Shown here one piece after another: positions 33,448 to 44,663 of a stretch of DNA of 64,000 nt (its first letter is position 1; every line of letters begins with the position of its first letter). The position numbers were made by a program, and so were the translations under genes. Source of the stretch: Leguminivora glycinivorella (lineage: Eukaryota > Arthropoda > Insecta > Lepidoptera > Tortricidae); contig NC_062991.1 in assembly GCF_023078275.1 (NCBI RefSeq), positions 682,001-746,000 on the forward strand. The letters run 5' to 3'. The notes below the pieces were generated by a model that had not been told where the DNA came from, did not search any database, and worked only from the letters and a program-made list of their open reading frames with translations.

Positions 33448-33756
33448 TTTAATTTACGTAAACGTGTTTTATTATTTAATTCTACTTATTTAACTGGCTA
33501 TTTGAAGGTAAACTTAGTTAACGGCTCCTATACCTACCTACTGTAGGTACTACCTGTCTAAATCTACTAACTACATCAACGAATAACTTCCGTAAACAAA
33601 TAAACTGTATGAACCTGAATTCCTCATTTAATAAAGTAATTAATTAGGGGCATTCGTGAAGTGCAGCGATTAGCGTGGCGGCGCGTGCCGCGATATTGCG
33701 AGTGCACTCACCCGGAAACGCATCGCTCATAGCACGGAGTGGGTAATTGACTGATG

Positions 33757-33830
33757 ACCGGTCTGGCTTATATGCTCACCGATGGTCCTGGGTTTGATTC
33801 CTGGTATGAGCTTTCATTTATTGGTATATG
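33757..33830 (+). mobile_element. SINE E head fragment
   Basis: GACCGGTCTGGCTTATATGC and GGTCCTGGGTTTGATTCC (box B-like) match the reverse complement of the SINE at 33975-34213 near its tRNA end. The body does not follow. Confidence 0.5.
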
Positions 33831-33974
33831 TAAGAGTAGAATAATTTGAACTTAGGTCGACTGGATATAGGACAAACGTCGTTCTACGCAATTAATCAAT
33901 TTTAAACTTAGGTCAACTAACCGTGGGAAAAATGTAGTTACCTACTTAGTAATCTCGTACAATAAATATTAATA

Positions 33975-34213
33975 AATATTGGGGACACCTTACACACATC
34001 AACTTAGCCCCAAACTAATCAAAGCTTTTACTATGGGTGCTAAGCGACGATACACATACTTAAATAGATAAATACATACTTATATATGTAGGAAACACCC
34101 ATGACTCAGGAAAAAATATCTGTGCTTATCACACAAATAAGTGCCCTTAACGGGATTCGAACCCAGGACCGCGGCTTAGCAGGTAGGGTCACTACCGACT
34201 GAGCCAGACCGGT
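33975..34213 (-). mobile_element. tRNA-derived SINE E
   Basis: On the minus strand: GACCGGTCTGGCTCAGTCGG (box A region), GGTCCTGGGTTCGAATCCC (box B), then GGGCACTTATTTGTGTGATA and CATGGGTGTTTCC. A complete-looking tRNA-derived head with a SINE body. Confidence 0.82.
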
Positions 34214-35204
34214 CGTGAAGTACTTCGTTTGCGTAGAATTTTTCAAAAAATGTAACAACTTCTTTTGATATTGTGTAATAGGGTATTTTATTATACCCTA
34301 CCAGAGATCCGACAGTTGGGCGTCATTTGTATGACGTTTTAGGAATAATGAATATTATGTTGGTAGAATTACGATCTCTGTTTATTACTAATAAAATTAG
34401 TTTATTTTCCCATATTCTATACCTATGATTAAAATATCAAGCTAAACAAGCCTGGGTCTGAGCCTGAACTTGAGCATCGAACAAAAGTCGTTAGAAAATG
34501 ATGTAGGTAGCATATCGTAAGCTCCGACCGCACTTATTTTTTTATTTATTTTATTTATTAAGGTCTGCCAACAGCGGTTACAATAATACATGGTTAGGTA
34601 TACATGCATTAGCATTTTAAGCTTATTGCACAACTAATTATAGGCAAACACCACTTGTGTAATCTTAAATTAAATTAACATTGAGTAGTTTAAAAAAGGA
34701 AACTGAAACATGCTGTAGTTTTACAATTTGGAAACATAAACTGCACTGAAGTACTTATTACATGCATTGAGACAAGAAAAGAAGATACAATTAGCATAAC
34801 TACCTATATATCTATAGTGATTTAGTGATTTAGTCCTGGGTGCCAGTCCGAAATCTACTTAAGGAGTCGAAGTATACATCAGAACGGTCTTAAGAAACGA
34901 ACGAACTTAAGAAAATCAACGCTCAAAACAGAAGGGGTTACATTTTTGAAGAATTCTACGCAAACGAAGTACTTTAATGGCCCCTCCCATACCTAAATGT
35001 TTACTGGGAAGTGATTGTTACCTATCTATAGTAAACTGTGCCTCAGGGTCGCTATGAGGACTCTCAATTGAAAGCTAATCGCATCCGGTCTGAGTATCGG
35101 GACGATGCAATGTACTTCAGCTCAAAGTTACATTCAAGGATAGATCGGCTAAGTTGAAAAATATAACTACGATTTTCGTAGCCTTGCAAAAAGTGTTATA
35201 CATG
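34214..35204. other. Spacer with a possible non-LTR tail
   Basis: 34535-34640 reads on the minus strand as a 3' tail (…CTGTTGGCAGACCTTAATAA then ATAAAATAAATAA). No coding part is attached. Otherwise AT-rich with no gene. Confidence 0.35.
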
Positions 35205-35285
35205 CAGGGTGGTTACTGATAACGAACCTAACGACATGTCGAATTTAACGGAAAACAAAAAAAAAACACGGTGTGTAGGTAGTAA
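35205..35285 (+). repeat. Repeat L, copy 1
   Basis: CAGGGTGGTTACTGATAACG then GTCGAATTTAACGGAAAACA and CACGGTGT. Second copy at 44185-44255. Confidence 0.7.
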
Positions 35286-35605
35286 AAAATTAGCGTGATA
35301 ACCGCTGACAGTTTACTTACTCAAGAAATGTCGAACTAGCGGAAATGGCAATCGTTCCCGCTCCGTGCTGAACATAACTCAACTGTCTCTGTCACGCTAA
35401 GGAATAAAATATGGAAGTGCGATAGAGAGAGATAAATACAACTTTTACTAAAATAGGAAAATAAAGTGTTCCCGAAGAACATAGAGGAATAAGTAAGGGG
35501 TTGTAAACTTGTAACTCCATACATAAGTAAATGCGAGTTATTTGTATAGGCATAGTTATAGTGACATCTAGCGACAAGAATAAGAAATCCAAATTGTGAC
35601 ATAGC

Positions 35606-35724
35606 AGTGACAGGTTGGCAGCCTCTCGCCTACGCCACAATTTAACCCATATCTCACAGTCGACTTCTACGACACCCACGGGAAGAAAGGGGGTGGTGAA
35701 ATTCTTAACCCGTCACCACACGAA
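35606..35724 (-). repeat. Repeat G, copy 2, partial
   Basis: Reverse complement of the first half of repeat G (GTGACGGGTTAAGAATTTCA, CTTTCTTCCCGTGGGTGTCG, GGCGAGAGGCTGCCAACCTG). Confidence 0.82.
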
Positions 35725-36904
35725 CACACACAACTAAACCACAATTTTTATTTTTTCCTATTAGCTGCTGTTGAGTAAATCGTACAGGCTTCAGTTCAAT
35801 CAAATTACGCAATCACAGACAACGGTTATGCGGGCGGGACTCCACACCCGCTAACGCAATAAACGGGTTATTAAAACTAAACGCCCCGTTATTGCTTTTT
35901 AACCGACTGCGGAGGGCTTTTGTTCGGACCCCAATTGTTTTGTTTCTGAGGAGGAAACGTTATAGGGAGACAAATTAGGTGTTAGTGTAAGATTATTAGT
36001 CGATATGAGATATTTATTTTCAGCGTGATTATCAAATGCTTTTGCCGCCCTACAGTCATATCACAGATGTCATATATGTATACCGTAGATCAAGCAAATG
36101 TATCTACTTAGCGTGTCAAATGAACTCAGTAAAATCCACTGAGTTGTCCATCTTTAATCGCAGCTTGCAGTTTTCGGGCGTAAATTTTTGTAAGTTGAAG
36201 TCAAAAAACACATTAAAAATGCCTCGTGACGTGATATTTAATTGCAACAACACAAAAATTATGAACACTCAAGGGCCTGAGACATATTTAAAATCACAGG
36301 CAAGTAACAACTTAGTACAAAATCTGACACGCTCGGCCCCTATACAAATAGATGAACTTGTTTCTTCTATCTAAATCTAATTCTGTTAGTCAAATAGTCT
36401 AAATAAGTATACGAGTTAAGGACACATATTGAATTATATTGGCAACGTGCATGAAGGAATGGCGCTAATTGTTACAAATACACGCAATCTTATGACATGG
36501 CCAACATTAATGCTAGCGGCGGCCGTTGCAACTATTTTGACTCCGAAGATTTAAAGGAAAGGAAGGAAAGGAAAGGAAAGGAAAAGGAAAGCAGGAAAGC
36601 CAACAAAATAAGGTAATAAACCAGTAATGCATCAAGCGATATCGATCGTAGCTGTCTAGGCAATATATTGTCAATAAGGTTGGCATCAGAGGCCTTTATT
36701 AAGATTTAGATTATGAAATTCCTAGCACTGCGTCGCTCTTATTTCTAGATACATAGTTTTCCGTTGGCGAATCTGAAGAAACTCAACAAAATTAACTTTG
36801 TTATGTTTTGAAACACTTTGGGACACTTTTTTTCTTCTTCTAAAATTGAAAGAGCTCACGAGTCTGACTGGAAACCACATAAAAATTTCCAAATCCAAAA
36901 AACA
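35725..36904. other. Spacer with a short open frame and (GGAAA)n
   Basis: 36036-36374 (+) is a 112-codon frame of unknown origin; its second half starts MPRDVIFNCNNTKIMN and resembles no family I know. GGAAA/GGAAAG repeats lie at about 36552-36600. No supported gene. Confidence 0.35.
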
Positions 36905-37443
36905 CCGGCCAAGAGCGTGTCGGGCCACGCTCAGTGTAGGGTTCCGTAGTTTTCCGTATTTTTCTCAAAAGCTATAATGAACCTATCAAGTTCAAAATAA
37001 TTTTCCTAGAAAGTATTTATAAAGTTCTACTTTTGTGATTTTTTTCGTATTTTTTAAACATATGGTTCAAAAGTTAGAGGGGGGGGACACACTTTATTTT
37101 CCTTTAGGAGTGATTATTTCCGAAAATATGAATATTATCAAAAAACGATTGTGGTAAACCCTTATTCATTTTTAAGTACCTATCCAACAATATATCACAC
37201 ATTGGGGTTGGAGAGAAAAAAAAATCAGTCCCCACTTTACATGTAGGGGGGGTATCCTAACAAAACATTTTTTTCCACTTTTTATTTTACCACTTTGTCG
37301 GCGTGATTGATATACATATTGATACCAAATTTCAGCTTTCTAGTGCTAACGGTTACTGAGATTATCCGCGGACGGACGGACGGACGGACAGACAGACATA
37401 GCGAAACTATAAGGGTTCCTAGTTGACTACGGAACCCTAAAAA
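36905..37443 (+). mobile_element. Repeat A, copy A4, reference full-length copy
   Basis: 539 bp from CCGGCCAAGAGCGTGTCGGG to the 3' stem-loop AAGGGTTCCTAGTTGACTAC and GGAACCCTAAAAA. GGAC/AGAC tetranucleotides lie just before the stem-loop (37371-37397). Confidence 0.9.
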
Positions 37444-38092
37444 GTGGGGTGGTCAACTTTGAAAAAAAATGGCCCAGGTACTCAAAAACTATGTTTAAAA
37501 TTATATTGACCCAAAATATGTAGTATTTTAAACTTTTAAATGCCGATTTAAACTACAAGCTCTTAAATATCTACATTATCTACTCATAATCAACGAAAGA
37601 AACGGAATATAAGCAATACAAGTAGGTGTGTACTTTATAGAGCTCTATTAGTACTATGTACTCGTAGGTACTAGACCATATCCATATTTCATAGAAAAAT
37701 CAATCAACAATCACAACATCTAATCCTGTCATTATTCATAGCATCGCAAACGGATTTATTACGGCAAGCGATGGAAAATTAATGGGGTATTTACCGATGT
37801 GGCAACACAGAGCGAGGGCAGATACACTACCTTTCAAACGATGGCTAACCCTATTGAAAGGGTTTTGAAACCCTACCGTTATAGCTAACTTTTAGGGTTG
37901 GTTTTTGAAAGTGTTGAGTGATGAAGTTAAGAGATTGTGTAAGTAAGTCGGGAGTACAGTCGTCGGCAAATATTTGTGGGGTGTAATCGTGTGGGGAATA
38001 GGGATCGAACATGTGCGGATTATTAAAGGATGTTTGAGAGTAGATAATTGGTTAATAAGCTGGTGGGTTGTGTCTTGGTTTCACGACGTTTT
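37444..38092. other. Unassigned spacer
   Basis: No gene or recognised repeat. Confidence 0.3.
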
Positions 38093-38963
38093 TAACCCCC
38101 GACGCAAAACCGAAGGGGTGTTATAAGTTTGACGTGTCTGTCTATCTGTCTGTCTGTCTGTCTGTCTCTCTGTTTTACGTGTTTGTCTGTGGCATCGCAG
38201 CTCCCGAACGGATGAACCGATTTAGTTGTTTCTTTGTCTGAAAGCTGAGTTAGTCGGGAGTGTTCTTAGCCATGTTTCATGAAAATCGGTCTACTATGTC
38301 GCGGTCGGGGGTTTTTTTAGGGTTCCGTAGTCAACTAGGAACCCTTATAGTTTCGCCATGTCTGTCTGTCCGTCCGTCCGTCCGTCCGTCCGTCCGTCCG
38401 TCCGTCCGTCCGTCCGTCCGTCCGTCCGTCCGTCCGTCCGTCCGTCCGTCCGTCCGTCCGTCCGTCCGTCCGTCCGCGGATAATCTCAGTAACCGTTAGC
38501 ACTAGAAAGCTGAAATTTGGTACCAATATGTATATCAATCACGCCAACAAAGTGCAAAAATAAAAAGTGGAAAAAAATGTTTCGTTAGGGCACCCCCCCT
38601 ACATGTAAAGTGGGGGCTGATATTTTTTTTCATTCCAACCCCAACGTGTGATATATCGTTGGATAGGTATTAAAAAATGAATAAGGGTTTACTGATATCG
38701 TTTTTTGATAATATTAATAGTTTCGGAAATAATCGCTCCTAAAGGAAAAAAAGTGCGCCCCCCCCTCTAACTTTTGAACCATATGTTTCAAAAATATGAA
38801 AAAATCACTAAAGTAGAACTTTATGAATACTTTCTAGGAAAATTGTTTTGAACTTGATAGGTTCAGTAGTTTTTGAGAAAAATACGGAAAACTACGGAAC
38901 CCTACACTGAGCGTGGCCCGACACGCTCTTGGCCGGTTTTTTAATTTTAATTTTGTGATTAGG
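38093..38963 (-). mobile_element. Repeat C copy split by repeat A5
   Basis: 38093-38313 is the reversed 3' and central part of repeat C (AACCCCCGACGCAAAACCGA to GTCGCGGTCGGGGGTTTTTT). 38938-38963 is its reversed 5' end (TAATTTTAATTTTGTGATTA then GGTTAT). Repeat A5 sits between them. Confidence 0.85.
38314..38936 (-). mobile_element. Repeat A, copy A5, with expanded (GTCC)n
   Basis: Reversed full-length family A copy ending CTCTTGGCCGG. The tetranucleotide tract at about 38367-38476 has roughly 27 GTCC units, far more than other copies. Frames across it encode pure SVRP-type repeats and are not genes. Confidence 0.9.
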
Positions 38964-39628
38964 TTATTAGCAGAAAAGGTTGACGTCAGGATATATCTTA
39001 GAGCGGTTTTGCACTCACTCCGATCCGAACCCATGAAAATAAGATCCGTGGTAACCGTAGAAGTATTAATATGATAATTTACGCACTAGATCCGAATAAT
39101 GACGGAAATAAATCTGATTTAGAGATATCCTCGTGTAAATCGTTGCAAAGTTATCTTGGATTATTTATTTATTTATTCAATATGGCAGCCTCATGGGCCT
39201 TTGCCAATAAGAAGTGTATTACATAGATATAAAAAACACCGATGTGTGCATGCATGCAACGTTGCACTGGAGGATAGCTGAGCATGACGGCGGCCGGGAC
39301 CACGAACTGCCGAGTGATGTTCGTAGAATTGGATATCCGCATCTCCAAACGAATTCTTCATCAACTGCACCCTTTGCGTAGGCTATTTACTGCATAATAT
39401 CCTATCAAACTTATATATTAAACAGCAGAATGAAAAATAAAAAATACATATTTGGAGAACGATCCGCCATGTTCCATGGATTACCTATAGTACTTAAGTA
39501 CCCGTTTGATGGCGCTGTTATGGCGCTGTTAATTTTCTCCATGAAGTGAATGTCAATTTCCTTGACATTCTCGCTATAGAATAGGTACCCTTTAGGCACA
39601 TCTCGGACACTGGCGATCAAATATTATG
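38964..39628. other. Spacer with a possible non-LTR tail
   Basis: 39160-39235 (ATTTATTTATTTATTCAATA, GGCCTTTGCCAATAAG) looks like a reversed 3' tail of a non-LTR element. No gene. Confidence 0.3.
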
Positions 39629-39825
39629 AAAGAAGCGCGTTCCTAGCACACAATCTAAGCTCGTGTAGGTGAACGCGTACCATGCTTGTATGAGTGAGAT
39701 ATGACAGGTCGGCTGTACGCGTTTTTGACAGGCGGTAACTGTGAGGTAACCGAGAGGGGGTGGGCGGCACTTTCAGCGGGGAGCGGGAGTGGCCAAACTG
39801 TACGATAGTATTTATTATACTGTGC
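39629..39825 (-). repeat. Repeat I, copy 2
   Basis: Reverse complement of 3965-4163 (GCGCGTTCCTAGCACACAAT to TATTATACTGTGC). Confidence 0.75.
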
Positions 39826-40235
39826 TTTAGGTACCTATATTCGAACTCATGCCATTATAGTTGCCATTGTTGCCAATGTTGTCATTGCCAACCCCATTCC
39901 TCAAGCAATTTCAGTGTGTTTGGAGCGCGCATATCGATCTCAACTGAAACGGGACCGTCCGTTTAGTAGGTATTTACCTATTTACCTGACAAGAATGGTA
40001 TTTTGCGTTCGAGTTCTTATTCGCGTCGCATCTCGCTCGCAACAATAGCAATATGTTGCTAAAAATATACAATGTGTTATAAAGTTAAACGTAGCTATTA
40101 GAAATGCGTAAGGGCGTCACGTGGGTATTCTTCCACACAACCTTACGCTGAGTTCAGACGTACAGGTTACTGCAAGTTTTGAGACAGTATATGCAAGAAA
40201 GAGATGCAGATATTTGCCACGCACTCTTAAAGCTC
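39826..40235. other. Unassigned spacer
   Basis: No gene. TTGCCATTGTTGCCAATGTT-type short repeats lie near 39858-39892. Confidence 0.3.
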
Positions 40236-40443
40236 GGCCACACATGCGCGTTTTGAGAGCGTAGGCGGAGCGTATTGATAACGGTGCGCCGGACGAACGC
40301 TGGCGTTGCGCCTGGCGGACGCCGGCGAGAACTGACGAGCGCGGATTGCGAGCGGAATGAGCGTGGATTGCGAGCGGAACGCCAGCGCACCGCTATCATT
40401 GTGCTCCGCTAACGCTACGCTACCAAAACGCTTTATGTGTGGC
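40236..40443. mobile_element. GC-rich MITE, GGCCACACATGCGCGTTTTG end
   Basis: The left end GCCACACATGCGCGTTTTG is mirrored by CAAAACGCTTTATGTGTGGC. GGATTGCGAGCGGAA occurs twice inside (40342, 40366). Non-coding. Confidence 0.7.
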
Positions 40444-40682
40444 GGAGGCTTTACCTATGGTTGCGTCTCAAGACTTGCAGCAATAACTTGCTGGTCTAAA
40501 CTCAGCTGTCGCAGGTAGTTATCTTGGAGATTTTTGTGACATGAAATAGTAGAGATTAAATAAAACGCAGTAGGTATGAAAGTAACACTTTTTTCCTACA
40601 ACTAGGGAACAAATCAAATTATTTTATTGAATATTTTCTGATTTGTTTTTTTTTTAAGTAGTCACACTACTATATATAAATT

Positions 40683-40923
40683 ATAAATTGAAATAGATAT
40701 CATACACGAAAGAAAAAACGGCAAGGCCCACTGGTGGCCGAGCCGGGAATCGAACCCGGGTCTTCAGCTTACGCGGCTAACGTCTTTACCACTAGACAGC
40801 GGGCGTGTGGTCTAGTGGTAAAGACGTTAGCCGCGTAAGCTGAAGACCCGGTTCGATTCCCGGCTCGGCCACCAGTGGGCCTTGCCGTTTTTTCTTTCGT
40901 GTATGATATCTATTTCAATTTAT
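40683..40923. mobile_element. Head-to-head SINE palindrome (~115-bp arms)
   Basis: The arms 40683-40797 and 40810-40923 are almost perfectly inverted. Each outward-pointing arm reads TCTAGTGGTAAAGACGTTAG, CCGCGTAAGCTGAAGACC, a T-arm around TTCGATT, GGCTCGGCCACCAGTGGGCC, TTGCCGTTTTTTC and TATGATATCTATTTCAATTT. The D-arm (GTCT/AGAC), anticodon stem (TTAGC/GCTGA, loop CGCGTAA) and, in the left arm, a perfect T-stem identify a tRNA-derived SINE. The right arm lacks one G in the T-stem. A 12-nt centre separates them. Confidence 0.92.
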
Positions 40924-41071
40924 TACTTTTTTCCTAGCTAGGATAAAAGAAAAGTGCACTTTTCCATTCTAGACCACGACTTTTTATTTTTAGCTTAAGA
41001 AGTACTTCTTACACTACAATTTTATGCGATAATAATAAATACTATAATTTCCTCGCATGATAATTTCCTTC

Positions 41072-41310
41072 CCCGTGTGGTGACGGGTTAAGAATTTCAC
41101 CACCCCCTTTCTTCCCGTAAGTCGACTGTGGGATACCTGTGGGTTAAATTGTGGCGTAGAAGAGGCTGGCAACCTGTTACTGCAATGTCACAATTTCGTT
41201 ACCTTTCAAGTTTCAACCCCTTAATTGCCAAGAGTGGCACTGAAACTTGAGTAGTTTCACGTGCTCTGCCTACCCTTTTATAGGATACAGGCGTGATTGT
41301 ATGTATGTAT
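41072..41310 (+). repeat. Repeat G, copy 3
   Basis: Same order of landmarks as 30606-30845, with a small deletion after CTTTCTTCCCGT; ends TGTATGTATG. Confidence 0.85.
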
Positions 41311-42274
41311 GTGTAATTTCACCATAGGTGATGTGAAAATCAGTATTTACCTAACTACGTAGGTAAGGTACCTATCTCTCGATAACAATGTAAATTCCAC
41401 CTCTATAGGTTTATATTTGAATCCCTCACTATACTACACTCACAATTTATATCTCTCGCTACGCTCAGAATTTAATTATAGAATCCTGTCAGGATTCAAT
41501 GTTGTGTACTTCCTCGCTGTAAAATCATTTTGCTCTCTTGTGATACAAAGTACTATTCCATGTTATATTGCAAAGTTACGTTCAATAATTACCTTCCTAC
41601 ATAAACTAAAAAAAACATCTACTACCAACATCACAAAGCTACCAAAAGGGCACGCCTAAATTATTCACAAGCACAAACCTATACCTATCTCTTTCCAACC
41701 TACCACACACTCTATATATCTATCTCACGTCTGATGTGCTTATACCGCCGTATGGTTGTCTCGCTCTGTCCTAAGGGGAGTGTGTAAGTGCGTCCCGCTC
41801 TGTTTCATTAGGTTAGTCGTGATAGGTGTTTGCTTGACGTTTGCCAGTTGCGTTTAGTATGCATACAGAGTAGGGGAAAGTCTAGAGGCGATTTATTTTA
41901 GGGGTTTTTGTGGGTACACAGGGTAAACAGAGATGGCGCTGTAATCGTTTGTTGATTAGGTAGATAGACAGTCTTCAAGCAAATTTTGTCACTAAAAATC
42001 TTTCTATGGACGATAAACCTTACCCCTACATTTTCAATATTTTTTAAAGGGGCTCATCGATACTCTGAGAAATTTGCCGCCTTCTTTTACTTTATTAATA
42101 AGGGGGTTAGTATTTAGTTTATATTTATATTTATACTAGTTACCTAGCTACTCGTGTAATTGTTCCGCAACTTAACGTATAGAAATCAAAAATGTAGACG
42201 GTCAACCAAATCTTAGCACTAAAAATAGCGGCCAATTTGAAAAGCCGTACGGTACGGCTCTCCGGCCAAATGTC
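41311..42274. other. Spacer; weak repeat text
   Basis: 41430-41510 resembles the repeat at 25355. 41700-42270 shows nothing recognisable. Confidence 0.3.
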
Positions 42275-42532
42275 TTAATTAAACACGTGCCTTCGCACAT
42301 CATAGTACATTTTGAAAATGTAGGGCAAAGCCTTATTCCCACATAGTATTTGAATTTCGCGCCATTCTTTAGTGCCATGATTTGGTTTACCATCTTTAGT
42401 AAAATTTACAGAGTCACCGTATTGACATTGCCTTCTTAATCGACCGAGCGTTACAAAAGTTTCCTTTTCAGTTTGGAAGTTATTTGACGACAATATTTCT
42501 GTACTCGAACTTAACGATAAAATGCCCAACAT
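42275..42532 (-). CDS. Hypothetical short frame, unknown
   Basis: 85 codons from ATG at 42532. The composition is protein-like, with a segment (KEWREIQILCGNKALPYIFK) that faintly recalls Trp-spaced DNA-binding folds, but I cannot name a family. It stops without an obvious donor site. It is head to head with the exon at 43020 across 487 bp. It could be a transposon fragment or chance. Confidence 0.25.
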   Translation of the reverse strand: MLGILSLSSSTEILSSNNFQTEKETFVTLGRLRRQCQYGDSVNFTKDGKPNHGTKEWREIQILCGNKALPYIFKMYYDVRRHVFN

Positions 42533-43019
42533 TCTATATTTTTACCCTTTTTTCATATTTCGCAAATTAACACGAATCCGCGAAGTTTTAGATTCCTACA
42601 GTGCCATCTTGTAGTTAGAGTTGTAACTAACATAACAATTATCATAGCAAGTTGATCTCCAGAAGAGGCAATAGATGGCACTTGTTTTGAAGAGTTCCAT
42701 GAATCCGGTTGCATTTTACTATTTCACTGCACGTCCGTCTATCCGTAGGTATGTCTTGTTCTATCCATATGTGTTCATTTTGAGGCACGAAACTCTTTGT
42801 ATTTACAGAAGTGCAGCGGAACTTGAAGCGAAATCCTAATTTTTAAATCGAATTTGTCTATGGTGTCACCAACCAGTGTCATCTGTCACTTGTCAAACTA
42901 TGACACTAGTCTACTTTGTCCTTTGACAGTGTTAGAAAAAAAAAATGTGCGGTAATTGCGGCAAATCATTTCGTTTTATATATTAAATTACTCAGTTTTG
43001 CATATGTGCTAGCTTTATA

Positions 43020-43468
43020 ATGGAGGAGGACAACGATAGATTGTGTATAATATGTGGTTCCTATCTAAATGACATCAAAGACATGGTCTCTGTAGGAAAG
43101 AAGGGAAGGCAAACACTGTTAGCAAGTAGCATTGCAAGGGCTGATGGTAAACAGGACTATTTTACAAACCATCCCGAAGTAAAAGTACACATAAGTTGCC
43201 GCAGCAGATACATTAATTCAAGGTGCATTGATGCTGCTGTAAAAAGGCAGAAAAAGGCGTTGGAAAATTTATCTGCTCTAAGCGGTGGATTCGATTTTCA
43301 AAATGAGTGTTTGTTTTGCGACAAAGATGCTTCGGTATTATTTGAGCAACAGCAAGCAAGGTACCCAGTGTCTAATAGAGTAACCATAGGTCAAGTTGAG
43401 ATGATTGAGACTAGAGATGCAATACTGAAGGCATGTACCAGAGAAGATGATTATTGGAGTCAACTGGT
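43020..43468 (+). CDS. Probable first coding exon of a Cys/His zinc-binding protein
   Basis: ATG at 43020 opens 149 codons ending at a consensus donor (CAACTG followed by GTAAGTATT at 43469). The protein has CIICG at residues 9-13, VHISCRSRYI near 58-67, and ECLFC near 97-101. These paired Cys/His motifs suggest an N-terminal zinc-binding module; the spacing fits no class I can name. Composition is unbiased and rich in charged residues. Reading past the donor gives a 17-residue tail with a VCVCVC run, typical of intron translation. Further exons are not found within the window. It could instead belong to a transposon. Confidence 0.5.
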
Positions 43469-43576
43469 AAGTATTGTTTTAATATTAAAATACCCTAGTG
43501 TGTGTGTATGCGTGTGTAGTTAGATTTGGTGTTGATGAACTAGTAAAATAATATAAATAATGAAGTAAAAATGAGA

Positions 43577-43900
43577 GGGAAGGTCCTTACTCACTTAAGA
43601 TTCGCAGACAATCTAGTCCAATTGGCTGAAACTAGTGAAAAACCTTCAATGCATGATGAAAACACTCCAAACAGCTAGCAATAAAGTTAGCCTGGAAGTC
43701 AACCCGTTTAAAAAAAATGACAGACATCATTAAGGACACACATAACATTAGGAATGTATTTCCGGTAATAAATAATTTCATTTCATTTCATTACTCTTGG
43801 AAATAACAATCTGGCGTGGAACAAATTCTGGAGCTTCAAGGAAATACTAAAGACTACTAAAGAGCAACATGTCTACACCCTGTTTTTATTGGATTCCGTT
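43577..43900 (+). pseudogene. RTE-type reverse transcriptase remnant
   Basis: KVLTHLRFADNLVQLAETSE (motif C region, second catalytic Asp now Asn) is followed after a shift by SNKVSLEVNP-like text. Then, after an AT-rich TTTCATTTCATTTCATT insertion (43772-43792), comes WNKFWSFKEILKTTKE, which also fits RTE proteins. It lies just downstream of the exon donor, so it is intronic if that gene is real. Confidence 0.6.
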
Positions 43901-44184
43901 AACTTTAGGGGAAGGTTCTTTAAATCAAATACAATTAATTTCTCTAAGAAACAAGCATCTTAACTCTTACAGTTATCAAGTTATTAAAAAAATAAAGATA
44001 ATTACTGAACATGTGTGTGACAGCAGCCTTTACCCATTCCTAATGTTATTTGTTTTGACATGGGCCGTCAATCACTTGACACTAACTTGAATGTTATTCT
44101 TAAGGGTCTCTCACACTAATAAATTCATTTATTATGTATGAAAATGATGAAAAAAAATTTTTTGTGAATTTAACTAAAAGTGAT

Positions 44185-44255
44185 ATACAGGGTGGTTCCT
44201 GATAATGAACCTAGCAATGTGTCGAATTTAACGGAAAACAAAAAAAACACCGTGT
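44185..44255 (+). repeat. Repeat L, copy 2
   Basis: CAGGGTGGTTCCTGATAATG, GTCGAATTTAACGGAAAACA, CACCGTGTA; matches 35205-35285. Confidence 0.7.
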
Positions 44256-44260
44256 ATAGC

Positions 44261-44419
44261 CACATGCATGCATGCATGCTATAGACACATGCATGCATGC
44301 ATGCTATAGACACATGCATGTATGCATGCTATAGACACATGCATGCATGCATGCTATAGACACATGCATGCATGCATGCTATAGACACATGCATGCATGC
44401 ATGCTATAGACACATGCAT
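44261..44419. repeat. 25-bp minisatellite, about six copies
   Basis: The unit is CACATGCATGCATGCATG followed by CTATAGA. One copy has TGCATGTATGC. Each unit carries a (GCAT)n palindrome. Confidence 0.92.
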
Positions 44420-44663
44420 ACTGCCATGCCTAACATACTCGTACCATGATCAGGCTTGGAAATTCACAAATTTTATAAAGTTTCAAACAAAATAATTACT
44501 CGCCGAAGGGCCATGGAACTCAGTACATATTGTAAAATTATTATTTTTTTAATTTTTAGAATACTGTGTTTAGGCAGCGAATAGGTTTTAAAATTAAATA
44601 CATCTATTATTTGACCCATGATTGCTACTCTCCGATGATTAGACACCCTCATGAGGCTATAAA

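Noticed and set aside
38260..38538. SVRP-repeat and GRTD-repeat proteins on opposite strands
   Set aside because: Translations of a (GTCC)n microsatellite inside repeat A5.
40717..40870. Two divergent tRNA-Thr genes
   Set aside because: The acceptor 5' strand does not pair, T33 is absent, and the match continues through a SINE tail.
41417..41659. 80-codon plus-strand protein
   Set aside because: Overlaps dispersed repeat text also seen near 25400 and has no domain.
44261..44419. CRISPR-like regular repeat
   Set aside because: Units are contiguous without unique spacers, and the context is eukaryotic; it is a minisatellite.
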